A program made the position numbers and the translations under genes. From Chryseobacterium indologenes (GTDB lineage Bacteria > Bacteroidota > Bacteroidia > Flavobacteriales > Weeksellaceae): a stretch of DNA of 64,000 nucleotides. This document shows positions 24,178 through 34,181 of the stretch, one piece after another; the first letter of the stretch is position 1, and each line of letters starts with the position of its first letter. Where the stretch lies: the NCBI RefSeq assembly GCF_001295265.1, contig NZ_LJOD01000010.1, positions 89,367-153,366 on the forward strand, read 5' to 3'. The notes beneath the pieces are model-generated. The model did no database searches. It was not told where the DNA came from and was given only the letters and a program-made list of their open reading frames with translations.

Positions 24178-26439
24178 TTAGGTTCTTGATTTTACAGCAT
24201 CATTTGCTGATTTCATCTCTCTGGCTTTTTTCAGTTTCTGGTTTCCGAAATTGTAGGTAACTCCTAGGTTCAGAAGCCTCGGATATCCGAAATTGATTAC
24301 ATTGTTATAGCTTCCGTTAGGCTGTATACCGTTTATTTTATTATAATTCTGGTTGAACAGGTCATAAACTTCCGCTACTACGGTCCATTCACCAATGATC
24401 TTCTTCAGGCTGATGTCAAAGCTCTGTCTGGTTCCGAGGGTTCCGCTTTCAATCTTTACTTTACTGCCGTAATAGTAATTAATACCTAAAAACCAGTCTT
24501 TTTTAGAGGATAGCCGTATTGTATTATTGATATTGGCAGACATGCTGAAATTTTTAATATCAATCACATAAGGTTCAAGTACCTCAGTATATCCTGCAGC
24601 AGGAACAGAAGTAGGGTCTTTCGTTATAGTACCGCTGTACATGCTGTAGCCAAAATTTACGGAATAGTTGGTTGTCCAGATCTCTTTAAACCAGGGCTTA
24701 TTCATTCCTAAGGTCAGACCAAGTTGCTTGTTGTTGCCGTAATTGGTTCTGATGTAACGAAGGAATCTGATAGTCTCTATTACCGGATCTCCGTTTTCAT
24801 CAAGAATGATATTGCCTTCTTCATCTTTTTTAGGGCCCGTAATCGTTCCCTGTAAAGGCATCTGGTTAGAGGCATCCTGTACATAGCTGAAGCTGAGGTT
24901 GGCATAGAAAGCATTTTTAAACATATAGCTGATCTCCTGGTTATAATGCTTGGAAGCCTGAATGAAGGGGTTATTCTGCGTATAATTATTCGGTGTAAAA
25001 TAGGTTCTTGAAGGATTCAGTTCCCAGAAACGCGGTCTCTTGATTCTGCTGGAAAAAGTATAGCTGATGTTATGATCTGAATTAATAGCATAGTTGATAT
25101 TCAGGTAAGGAAGAAGATTATTGTAATTTCTGTCAAAGCTGTCTTTACCCAGAATATCTCCGCTGCTCCGGGTCATCTCAAAGCGGGTTCCTATTTTACC
25201 AGACAGCTTCTCGTTCAACTTTCTTTCATACGTAATATAAGCCCCGAGAATTCTCTCTTTGTAGATGAAGTGGTTAGTCTGGTTAACATCCATCACCGGC
25301 TTTCCCTGGATAATATCATCCTGTCTGGTATCATTATCCGTATTGGTGTGATTATAACTGATTCCCATCAGCCAGGTATTTCCGGCAGCTGTCTTTTTTA
25401 AATAATCAATATTACCTGCAAAATTATTGATGATTTGCGGAACAGACTGCTGAAGAGCTGTATATTCATTCCCTTTCATATTATTCAGGGGAAAGCTCTC
25501 GTTCATACTCATTTTATCCCTGTTGAACCATAAATAAGAAAGGTTAGAGGTAAGCTTGCTTCCGATGCTGTCTGTTTTTATTTCATAATTTAAATTGAAA
25601 GAATGATTTCGGGTCTGGGCATCTTCATGATTAACCGTTCTGTTACGGAGAACCCCGTTCTGCAGATTCGTAACATCAAGAATAGAATTGAAGCTCTTGT
25701 TGTATCGCATGTTATAAGTAAAACCTAAACTCTGTTTCGGATTAATCTCATAATCAATATTGATATTGCCTCCGTAATATTTATTGGGATCATCATTGGC
25801 CCCGTAGGATTCATTTCTGAAAGTAGCATCACCGTTGGATAAGGTATACCTCTCCCTGTCTGTCCAGCTTCCCATATTGAAATTGGAATTGAGTGATATT
25901 TTACCTTTTCTCATATTAAAAGAAGCTCCGGCTGAAGGATTATTATAATAACCATGTTCATTATTCATCTTCATTGTCCCGTTGTAGCCGTCACTTTTCT
26001 TTTTCTTCATGACGATATTAATAACCCCTTCATTAGATTCTACCTGGAATTCACTGCCCGGTACTGTAATCACCTCAATTTTCTGGATATCCTCAGAGGG
26101 GGTTCCTTTAAGCATCTCAATCAACGCCTGGGAGTCCATATTGGTTTTCTTGTTGTTGATGTAGATCACCACATCAGATTTTCCCATGATTTTCAATGAT
26201 TTTCCATCGATGCTGGAAAGCATGGGAGTTTGTTTCAGAAGATTAAAAGAGTTTGTTCCTTTAGCAATAGGAGAGGAGGCTACATCATAAATAAAACGGT
26301 CGCTTTGTTTTTTGAAAACCTGCTTCTTGATATTCACAGCTTCAATATTTTTTACTCTTGCGGTATCTTTCGACTGCTGGGCGGCAGCAAATCCACTGAA
26401 AAATATGGCGGCAATAAGAATTTGAGTTTTCATGATCAT
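24178..26439 (-). CDS. TonB-dependent receptor-like outer-membrane barrel, paralogue 2
   Basis: A 753-residue homologue of the gene at 21824, with the same blocks in the same order: KKQVFKKQSDRFIYDVASSP, LKQTPMLSSIDGKSLKI, IEVITVPGSEFQVESNEG, and the C-terminal VTYNFGNQKLKKAREMKS. The signal peptide is MKTQILIAAIFFSGFAAAQ; two Met are possible (26439 or 26433), and the second leaves the more typical signal. The pair is a tandem duplication and probably one transcript. Divergence in the barrel suggests different ligands. Confidence 0.85.
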   Translation of the reverse strand: MIMKTQILIAAIFFSGFAAAQQSKDTARVKNIEAVNIKKQVFKKQSDRFIYDVASSPIAKGTNSFNLLKQTPMLSSIDGKSLKIMGKSDVVIYINNKKTNMDSQALIEMLKGTPSEDIQKIEVITVPGSEFQVESNEGVINIVMKKKKSDGYNGTMKMNNEHGYYNNPSAGASFNMRKGKISLNSNFNMGSWTDRERYTLSNGDATFRNESYGANDDPNKYYGGNINIDYEINPKQSLGFTYNMRYNKSFNSILDVTNLQNGVLRNRTVNHEDAQTRNHSFNLNYEIKTDSIGSKLTSNLSYLWFNRDKMSMNESFPLNNMKGNEYTALQQSVPQIINNFAGNIDYLKKTAAGNTWLMGISYNHTNTDNDTRQDDIIQGKPVMDVNQTNHFIYKERILGAYITYERKLNEKLSGKIGTRFEMTRSSGDILGKDSFDRNYNNLLPYLNINYAINSDHNISYTFSSRIKRPRFWELNPSRTYFTPNNYTQNNPFIQASKHYNQEISYMFKNAFYANLSFSYVQDASNQMPLQGTITGPKKDEEGNIILDENGDPVIETIRFLRYIRTNYGNNKQLGLTLGMNKPWFKEIWTTNYSVNFGYSMYSGTITKDPTSVPAAGYTEVLEPYVIDIKNFSMSANINNTIRLSSKKDWFLGINYYYGSKVKIESGTLGTRQSFDISLKKIIGEWTVVAEVYDLFNQNYNKINGIQPNGSYNNVINFGYPRLLNLGVTYNFGNQKLKKAREMKSANDAVKSRT

Positions 26440-26866
26440 TATTTTTTAGGTGTTAATAGCTTGTATGATTAGTTATTTAACATTACAAAGATATATAATA
26501 AATTTAGTATCATGCAATACAAAGTACTTAAAATGTTTTAATTTACTTTTTAATCGATTGACTTTCAGTGATTAAAAATTTTCCTCAAAAAATTAAATAC
26601 TTTAACTTTCTATACAATTAGACAATTAAAATAAATGAAATGTTACATCAGGGTGATAAATTTCTGAAATTATTTAAAAAAAAGCTCATTGCAGCTGAAC
26701 TTCAGATCATGAAATTTTTAATATAATGCAGTATTGTGATTGCTTTTGTAAGCAAAAAAAACGATAGAATAATAATGGGCTTTCCCAAAGTTCCAATCTT
26801 TTCATTCCCGGAATGAAAAGATTACATGTAATGATGTTCCACCTGGTATGGCAGGTTATCAGTAAA
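26440..26866. other. Gap between receptor and DUF3817 genes
   Basis: About 430 bases of AT-rich sequence. It holds the upstream region of the receptor gene, a perfect 12-bp inverted repeat (26795-26823), and one short frame at 26640-26726 (28 residues, MLHQGDKFLK start) that I cannot support as a gene. Confidence 0.5.
26795..26823. repeat. Perfect 12-bp inverted repeat
   Basis: AATCTTTTCATT pairs with AATGAAAAGATT around CCCGG. There is no T tract next to it on either strand, so it is not an obvious terminator; it lies 44 nt beyond the end of the minus-strand DUF3817 gene. Confidence 0.65.
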
Positions 26867-27211
26867 TTATTGTTCGCGGTCTTTCTTCGCCAGGGATTTA
26901 TCTACCCAGACTGTTGCAAAAGGGAAAAAAGCAGCCAGCAGAGCGAAAACAAAATCCTCATCATCCCATTTGAAAATACGTCTGGCCGGAATACAGAACA
27001 AAAGGTAAAGCGTAAAAAATAAACCGTGGATATTCCCAATAATAATAATGAAAATGGTAGCCAGAAGACCTTCTTCATCATATCGTTTCCAGATCATCGC
27101 CACCCCGTAAAGAAGGAAACAGGTAATGGCTTCTGCCAGGCAGATCTGTTTAAACCATTTGATGATTTTTTCTTCGGGGTATTTTGAGAAATATTTTTCG
27201 ATGAACTCCAT
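26867..27211 (-). CDS. DUF3817-type membrane protein
   Basis: A 114-residue membrane protein with three hydrophobic helices (about residues 25-43, 51-72 and 86-104). The arrangement AEAITCFLLYGVAM, GNIHGLFFTLYLL and AAFFPFATVWVDK is that of the DUF3817 family, whose function is unknown. It is downstream of nadD on the same strand with a 78-nt gap. The Met at 27211 gives the family-like length. Confidence 0.8.
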   Translation of the reverse strand: MEFIEKYFSKYPEEKIIKWFKQICLAEAITCFLLYGVAMIWKRYDEEGLLATIFIIIIGNIHGLFFTLYLLFCIPARRIFKWDDEDFVFALLAAFFPFATVWVDKSLAKKDREQ

Positions 27212-27289
27212 ACTTTAAGTTATAAATGATGAGAAGCATCAGTCAGTTATAACACTCTGGTTATGCTTCTTATTTACTGAATGGCAAAA

Positions 27290-27874
27290 TTACTTATAAA
27301 AACTGCTTCCGTCCAAATATTCAAATACTTCCGGCGGAAGCATAGGACGTACATTTTTACCATCTCTGATCATATTCCGGATCTCTGTTGCAGAAAGTTC
27401 TATGACAGGGGCCTGAATCAGTGAAATATTCTCATGCTGAAGATATTCAGAATCTTTTTTCTCCCCTTCAAAAACACGCGGATAAACAATAATATGATGA
27501 TTTTGGATCAGAATATCAGAGTTTTTCCACTTATGAAGTCCTTCAAGGTTATCTTCTCCCATAATCAGACTAAAAGAATACTCAGGATATTTTTCATGAA
27601 GATAGGTAAGCGTATCAATTGTATAACTCGGTTTCGGAAGCGAAAATTCTACATTGGAAGCTCTCATTTTCGGATAATTCTTTACCGCAAGCTGTACCAT
27701 ATCCAGTCTGTTATGATCTTTCAGTAAAGATTTTTTATCCTTGAACGGATTCTGCGGGCTTACCACAAACCACAATTCATCCATATCTGAATTTTCCAGT
27801 ATATAATTCGCCAGGATAAGATGTCCGATATGGATAGGATTAAAAGATCCGAAAAATAAACCGATTTTTTTCAT
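27290..27874 (-). CDS. nadD: Nicotinate-nucleotide adenylyltransferase
   Basis: NadD adenylates nicotinate mononucleotide to deamido-NAD in NAD synthesis. The 194-residue protein has the nucleotidyl-transferase motif GSFNPIHIGHLIL (residues 9-21, HxGH type), LWFVVSPQNPFK, a SLIMGEDN segment, and near the C-terminus LSATEIRNMIRDGKN in place of the common ISSTxIR motif. The length and start are standard. It lies downstream of recJ, separated by a broken gene remnant. Confidence 0.95.
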   Translation of the reverse strand: MKKIGLFFGSFNPIHIGHLILANYILENSDMDELWFVVSPQNPFKDKKSLLKDHNRLDMVQLAVKNYPKMRASNVEFSLPKPSYTIDTLTYLHEKYPEYSFSLIMGEDNLEGLHKWKNSDILIQNHHIIVYPRVFEGEKKDSEYLQHENISLIQAPVIELSATEIRNMIRDGKNVRPMLPPEVFEYLDGSSFYK

Positions 27875-28017
27875 GGTCTAATGATAAGGAATTAGGGAGT
27901 TTGAAGCTTTGTAATTATAGTGTTCAGCATTTTGATATTTCGGAATTTTTCCGATTAAAATTTGAAATTTTTCAAAATCAAATAGTTTAGATTTTCTGAA
28001 AATAATCAGTTGGGTTT

Positions 28018-28095
28018 TCAATTCATTGCAGCATAGATATCAGTAACGGGATCTGAAGACTTGCGCCAGATAATTAATTCCTTGTAATTTTCCAT
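28018..28095 (-). pseudogene. N-terminal remnant of a four-helix-bundle (23S rRNA intervening-sequence) protein
   Basis: From ATG 28095 the minus strand reads 25 codons, starting MENYKELIIWRKS and continuing VTDIYAAMN, then stops. This matches the first helix of the four-helix-bundle/S23 proteins (pattern Y-K-x-L-x-x-W-x-K-S with V-T-x-I-Y), which are normally about 115-120 residues. Nothing recognisable follows, so it looks like a truncated relic between recJ and nadD. The match is by eye and from memory. Confidence 0.6.
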
Positions 28096-28129
28096 ATCTG
28101 TTTCTCTGTTTCCTGATTGCTGAATCCTG

Positions 28130-29842
28130 TTAATCCCTGAACTTCACGTCTTTTATATTGAGATAATGAGTAACATTTCCTTTCCAGTGATTTTCTTCCA
28201 GCGTAAATGCCAGATCAAAATTTTTGGTTTTAAAATCTTCAGCAAACTGCCCGAGCTTAAAGCCTACACATTCAATATTCCTTCCGGTAGATTCCTGTTT
28301 GATGTAAAACTTAAGGTGATTGTTGTCTTTACCCATTGTTTTCACATAACCGGAAAGCTTTTGGTTGGTCAGCGTAAAGATAGGCTTCATATTGTGAGGG
28401 CCGAAAGGAGCCAGCTTTCTATGAAAATTGATAAACTCCCTGTTGATTTCATCAATCCTGATTTCCGTATCTATTGATATGGAAGGTTCTTTCTGGTGAT
28501 CCTGGATTTTTTCAGAAACAATACGTTCAAATTTTTCTTTAAAGGCAGCAAACTTTTCTTTTTCCATGGAAAGTCCGGCAGCAGCATGATGTCCTCCGAA
28601 TTTCAGAAAATATTCAGAACACATATCCAGGGCTTCATGAACGTCGAAATCAGATACAGATCTTGCAGAAGCCACCATTTCTCCATTATTTCCGTCTGTA
28701 AATACCAGGGTTGGCTTGTAATAGGTTTCAATAAGTCTTGAAGCTACAATGCCAATGACGCCTTTATTCCATTCGGGATGATAAACAATGGTGGTATGTT
28801 TGGTTTCCTGCTGGGATTCGATAATCTGGTTAAGAGCAGAAAGCGTGGAATTCATGTCCAGTTCACGTCTTTCATCGTTGAGGTTCATGATGTCGCTCAC
28901 AATCTGGTTGGCATGCTTCAGGTTGTCGGAGACCATAAGTTCCACGGCTGCTTTACCATGAGAAATTCTTCCTGCCGCATTAATTTTAGGGGCAATTTCA
29001 AAAACAATATTCGAAATTTCAAAATGTGAAAGTTTATCTTCGGGAATTAATAATCTTAATCCCATGTTTCTGGTTTTTCTCAGAATCTTTAATCCCATTT
29101 TGGCAAGCACTCTGTTCTCACCGGTCATAGATACAATATCTGCAGCAATAGAAATCGCCAGAAGATCGGTAAGTTCAAATAATTCAGCTTCAGGAATCTT
29201 ATAAATGGTGTTAAGACCCTGGCAGAGCTTAAAACCTACACCGCATCCTGAAAGTTCTTTGAATGGATACCGGCAGTCACTTCTCTTCGGATCCAAAACG
29301 GCCGCAGCATTCGGAATTTCTTCTCCGGGAAGGTGGTGATCGCAGATAATGAAATCAATACCAAGGCTTTCTGCATAGTTCACCATGTCAATGGCTTTGA
29401 TACCACAGTCCAAAGCAATAATCAGGGAAAAACCGTTTTCTTTGGCAAAATCAATACCTTCGGTAGAAATTCCATATCCTTCAGAATTTCTGTCGGGAAT
29501 ATAATAATCCAGGTATTTTTTCTCAACAATTTTGCTGAGGTAAAGGTACATCAAAGCTACAGCTGTAGTTCCGTCTACATCATAATCTCCATATACCAGT
29601 ATTTTCTCTCCGTTTTCAATAGCATTGGCAATACGCTCTACAGCCTTTTGCATATCGGCCATTAAAAATGGATTGTGAATGTCGTTAAGGTTGGGTTTGA
29701 AAAATTCTCTGGCCTTTTGATAATTGTCAATTCCTCTTAGAACGAGAAGTTTAGATTCAAAAGTACCAAAACCAAGTGACGAACTTAGTCTGTCCACAAC
29801 TTCCTCATCGGGTTCAGGCTTATAAATCCATTTTTGACTCAT
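28130..29842 (-). CDS. recJ: Single-stranded-DNA-specific exonuclease RecJ
   Basis: RecJ degrades single-stranded DNA 5' to 3' in recombination and mismatch repair. The 570-residue protein shows the DHH phosphoesterase motifs YGDYDVDGTTAVAL, LDCGIK, ICDHHLPG and DPKRSDC, then the DHHA1 motif GGHHAAAGLSM and a C-terminal OB domain (PFGPHNMKPIFTL). Length and motif order are as in the family. No obvious operon partner apart from the relic and nadD downstream. Confidence 0.96.
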   Translation of the reverse strand: MSQKWIYKPEPDEEVVDRLSSSLGFGTFESKLLVLRGIDNYQKAREFFKPNLNDIHNPFLMADMQKAVERIANAIENGEKILVYGDYDVDGTTAVALMYLYLSKIVEKKYLDYYIPDRNSEGYGISTEGIDFAKENGFSLIIALDCGIKAIDMVNYAESLGIDFIICDHHLPGEEIPNAAAVLDPKRSDCRYPFKELSGCGVGFKLCQGLNTIYKIPEAELFELTDLLAISIAADIVSMTGENRVLAKMGLKILRKTRNMGLRLLIPEDKLSHFEISNIVFEIAPKINAAGRISHGKAAVELMVSDNLKHANQIVSDIMNLNDERRELDMNSTLSALNQIIESQQETKHTTIVYHPEWNKGVIGIVASRLIETYYKPTLVFTDGNNGEMVASARSVSDFDVHEALDMCSEYFLKFGGHHAAAGLSMEKEKFAAFKEKFERIVSEKIQDHQKEPSISIDTEIRIDEINREFINFHRKLAPFGPHNMKPIFTLTNQKLSGYVKTMGKDNNHLKFYIKQESTGRNIECVGFKLGQFAEDFKTKNFDLAFTLEENHWKGNVTHYLNIKDVKFRD

Positions 29843-29943
29843 TTCACAAAACTAAGGAAAAAAAATAGCATTCTGAAATGATTGTAAATGAAGTTTTGTC
29901 TTCAGGGTTGTTAAAAATTATCTATATTCGCAGTCCAAATTAA

Positions 29944-30762
29944 ATGATTATGAAAAAAATTACAATCTGCCTTATGGTTTTAGGGGCAATGCATTCGGTT
30001 TCAGCACAGAAAATCAATCTTGGAAAAGCAGCAGACGTTGTTTCCAAAGGGGCAAAAGCACTTACTTTTACCAATGAAGATGCCATTAAGCTTTCCAAAG
30101 AATCTGTGGAATGGATGGATAAAAATAATCCTGTTGCCGGTCCTAAAGATCCTTATACTGTTCGATTGAACAAGCTGTTCGGAAAGCATAAATCTCAGGA
30201 CGGGCTTAACCTGAATTATAAAGTTTATAAAGTAAAAGATATCAATGCATTCGCCTGTGCAGACGGAAGTGTACGTGTATTCTCTTCTTTAATGGATATT
30301 ATGACAGATGATGAGATTCTTGCCGTAATCGGTCACGAAATTGGTCACGTAAAAAATCAGGATACTAAAGATGCTATAAAAGCAGCCTATCTGAAAGCTG
30401 CGGCATTAGATGCTGCTTCATCTGCTTCAGGTGCAGTGGCCACATTAAATGACAGCCAGATCGGAAAAATGGCTAATGCGTTTCTTGATGCTTCTCACAG
30501 TAAAAAGCAAGAGTCACAAGCTGATACTTACTCATATGACTTTATGAAAGCGAACAACTATAATGTTGTGGGAGCTTATTCAGCATTTAAAAAATTGGCA
30601 CTTCTTTCCGAAGGAAGCACGCAGAGTGGTTTTGAAAAAATGTTCAACTCTCACCCGGACAGTGAAAAAAGAGCCCAGGCAATCAAAAAAAGAGCAGAAA
30701 AAGATGGCTTGTGGAAAGATCCGGGAACAATATCTATTCCTAAAACAAAACTTACCAAATAA
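29944..30762 (+). CDS. Exported M48-family metalloprotease
   Basis: A 272-residue zinc protease of the BepA/LoiP-like M48 group. A signal peptide (to SVSAQ, about residue 22) precedes the domain; the zinc motif HEIGH is at residues 131-135 and a third ligand is likely in SKKQESQADTYSYDF. The C-terminal FNSHPDSEKRAQAIKKRA helix is typical of the family. There is no TPR extension, so it is a minimal version that may help outer-membrane quality control. Met 1 or Met 3 can be the start. Confidence 0.88.
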   Translation: MIMKKITICLMVLGAMHSVSAQKINLGKAADVVSKGAKALTFTNEDAIKLSKESVEWMDKNNPVAGPKDPYTVRLNKLFGKHKSQDGLNLNYKVYKVKDINAFACADGSVRVFSSLMDIMTDDEILAVIGHEIGHVKNQDTKDAIKAAYLKAAALDAASSASGAVATLNDSQIGKMANAFLDASHSKKQESQADTYSYDFMKANNYNVVGAYSAFKKLALLSEGSTQSGFEKMFNSHPDSEKRAQAIKKRAEKDGLWKDPGTISIPKTKLTK

Positions 30763-30783
30763 TAGATTTTATTTTAAGAATAC

Positions 30784-30817
30784 AAAATCCTCAAATTCAC
30801 TATTTGAGGATTTTTTT
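30784..30817 (+). terminator. Terminator of the M48 protease gene
   Basis: Bases 30784-30796 pair perfectly with 30802-30814 (core ATCCTCAAAT/ATTTGAGGAT) around a 5-nt loop and merge into seven T. Confidence 0.9.
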
Positions 30818-31003
30818 ATTTATCAGCAGTCTGTCATTATAAAAAAAATGAATAAGAATGAAATTCATTTGAAATTGAATGATCCTATAATTTCTCTTTT
30901 ATAATTTAATGCGGGTATCAATTTTATTATCTGTTTTATTATTATTGTATGATAATTTTTATTAATTATTGTTGATTTTAATTAGTTAATAATTGTTAAT
31001 TCA

Positions 31004-31034
31004 TTGATGTGTTTTGATTTTTATGGTATGTTTG
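31004..31034 (+). promoter_or_regulatory. Promoter of the type IX cargo gene
   Basis: TTG (31004-31006), a 20-nt spacer and TATGTTTG (31027-31034) match the Bacteroidota consensus, 22 nt before the ATG at 31056. The 140 bases upstream are very AT-rich and contain no gene. Confidence 0.6.
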
Positions 31035-31055
31035 TGTTAAATAAAAACATATTTT

Positions 31056-31826
31056 ATGAAAATTATTACCTTTTCTTTTTGTGTAATGATGATCTTATTG
31101 TCATCTGCTTTTAATGCACAGTGCAATGCTATTAATGTGCCTTATTCTGAGAATTTTAATTCCAGTCTTCTTCCACCATGTACTTCAACACAGGTGATAT
31201 CAGGGGGCACTGAATGGCAGGCGCATTTGGGAGGACTATACATTGGTGATACTAATGCAAATCCGAATTCATGGTTTTATACCCGGGGCTTTAACCTGCA
31301 GGCTGGTAATGTCTATAAAATTACATTTGATTACTCAGGAAATTATCTTCCTCAAAGTTTTGCAGTAGCTTACGGCACAGCTCAAGCAGATACTTCAATG
31401 ACTAATGTGATTCAGGAATTCCCTAATATTCCGAATAATACTGCGCCCGTTTTAGCATCCATGACTTTTAGCCCTTCCGCTAGCGGCGTTTATTATTTCG
31501 GATTTAATTACAAGGGAGGCAATCCTGGAACGTTACTTCTTGATAACTTATCAATAACCCTGCAATCAACTTTGTCTGCATCTGAGGTTAGGCGTCTGAA
31601 AGACGATATAGAGGTGTACCCCAATCCGGTTAAAGATTATCTGTTTATAAAAAACGCTAAAAAGAATGCAGGAACAGAAATTCTAGATGTTTCCGGAAAG
31701 CTTGTTTTGTCTTTAACAGGAATAAAAGAAAAAATAGATGTTTCCCAATTGATTAGAGGAACTTATTTTCTGGTGATTAAATATGAAGACGGAACTTTAT
31801 CGAAAACGAAATTTATTAAAAGATAG
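31056..31826 (+). CDS. Secreted protein with type IX sorting domain
   Basis: A 256-residue exported protein. After a signal peptide (to SAFNAQ) comes a jelly-roll-like region of about 150 residues (VPYSENFNSSLLPPC, FSPSASGVYYFGFNYKGG, LLLDNLSITLQ), similar to the carbohydrate-binding modules often seen in such cargo. The last 75 residues are a type A T9SS sorting domain: VYPNPVKDYLFIKN, DVSGKLVLS, DVSQLIRGTYFLVI and KTKFIKR. It should be secreted across the outer membrane and anchored or released. No enzymatic domain is seen, so it may be an adhesin-like or binding protein. Confidence 0.85.
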   Translation: MKIITFSFCVMMILLSSAFNAQCNAINVPYSENFNSSLLPPCTSTQVISGGTEWQAHLGGLYIGDTNANPNSWFYTRGFNLQAGNVYKITFDYSGNYLPQSFAVAYGTAQADTSMTNVIQEFPNIPNNTAPVLASMTFSPSASGVYYFGFNYKGGNPGTLLLDNLSITLQSTLSASEVRRLKDDIEVYPNPVKDYLFIKNAKKNAGTEILDVSGKLVLSLTGIKEKIDVSQLIRGTYFLVIKYEDGTLSKTKFIKR

Positions 31827-31851
31827 AATAAATGATAAATGTGTAAAAAGC

Positions 31852-31884
31852 AAATAGGCTGTCCAAAAGGGCAGCCTATTTTTT
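31852..31884. terminator. Bidirectional terminator between convergent genes
   Basis: AAATAGGCTG pairs with CAGCCTATT plus inner GC pairs around a short A loop, ending in six T. It lies between the T9SS cargo gene and the ABC-F gene. Confidence 0.85.
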
Positions 31885-31901
31885 ATTGATGTATTCTGAT
31901 G

Positions 31902-33596
<1,695 letters not shown>

Positions 33597-33642
33597 TTAA
33601 TTATGAGGTATTTTTTATATATTTCATTAACGAAATTTTAAA

Positions 33643-34104
33643 ATGATGAAGATTGAGAAAACAGTTAATATATTAAATAGAAGAGCCCGTTTTGAATATG
33701 AAATTCTTGAAGAGTTTGAAGCAGGAATGGTTCTGACGGGTACCGAAATAAAATCTTTGCGTTCTTCCAAAGCATCCATTACAGAGTCCTTCTGTCAGTT
33801 TATTGATGGGGAATTATACATCATCAACATGATGATTGATGAGTATAAATTGGGTACTTTTTACAATCATAAAACAAAAAGGGAACGGAAATTGCTGTTG
33901 CACAAAAAAGAATTACTTAAACTTGAAAAAAAGTTAAAAGATGCCGGGAATACAATTATCCCTTTAAAATTATATATCACAGATAAGGGGAAAGCAAAGG
34001 TGCTGATAGCGCTTGGCAGAGGGAAAAAACTCTTTGATAAAAGGGACGCGATAAAAGATAGAGAAAATAAACGAAACCTGGACAGAATATTAAAGAAAAG
34101 TTAA
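33643..34104 (+). CDS. smpB: SsrA-binding protein SmpB
   Basis: SmpB brings tmRNA to stalled ribosomes for trans-translation. The 153-residue protein has the family features NRRARFEYEILEEFEAGMVLTGTEIKSLR, the EFYIINMMI-like LYIINMMIDEY segment, KRERKLLLHKKEL, GKAKVLIALGRGKKLFDKR and a basic C-terminal tail. Start may be the first or second Met. Its gene is not next to ssrA in this window. Confidence 0.97.
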   Translation: MMKIEKTVNILNRRARFEYEILEEFEAGMVLTGTEIKSLRSSKASITESFCQFIDGELYIINMMIDEYKLGTFYNHKTKRERKLLLHKKELLKLEKKLKDAGNTIIPLKLYITDKGKAKVLIALGRGKKLFDKRDAIKDRENKRNLDRILKKS

Positions 34105-34121
34105 AAATCATTTAAAAAACT

Positions 34122-34152
34122 TTGTATATAAAGAAAAATTATATTTATTTTG
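34122..34152 (+). promoter_or_regulatory. Promoter of the OmpA-family gene
   Basis: TTG (34122-34124), a 20-nt spacer and TTATTTTG (34145-34152, one base off TAnnTTTG) lie 30 nt before the ATG at 34182. The leader is AT-rich, as in highly expressed outer-membrane protein genes. Confidence 0.55.
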
Positions 34153-34181
34153 CATTATCAATTATTTAATCATTTAATTCT

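Noticed and set aside
20700..26440. Polysaccharide utilisation locus around GH43 and the TonB-type receptors
   Set aside because: No SusD-like gene, no regulator, receptors are on the opposite strand from GH43, and the receptor pair lacks the SusC N-terminal repeat, so a true PUL is not supported.
26640..26726. 28-codon frame (MLHQGDKFLK start), amphipathic
   Set aside because: No promoter or homologue that I can name; too short to support without data.
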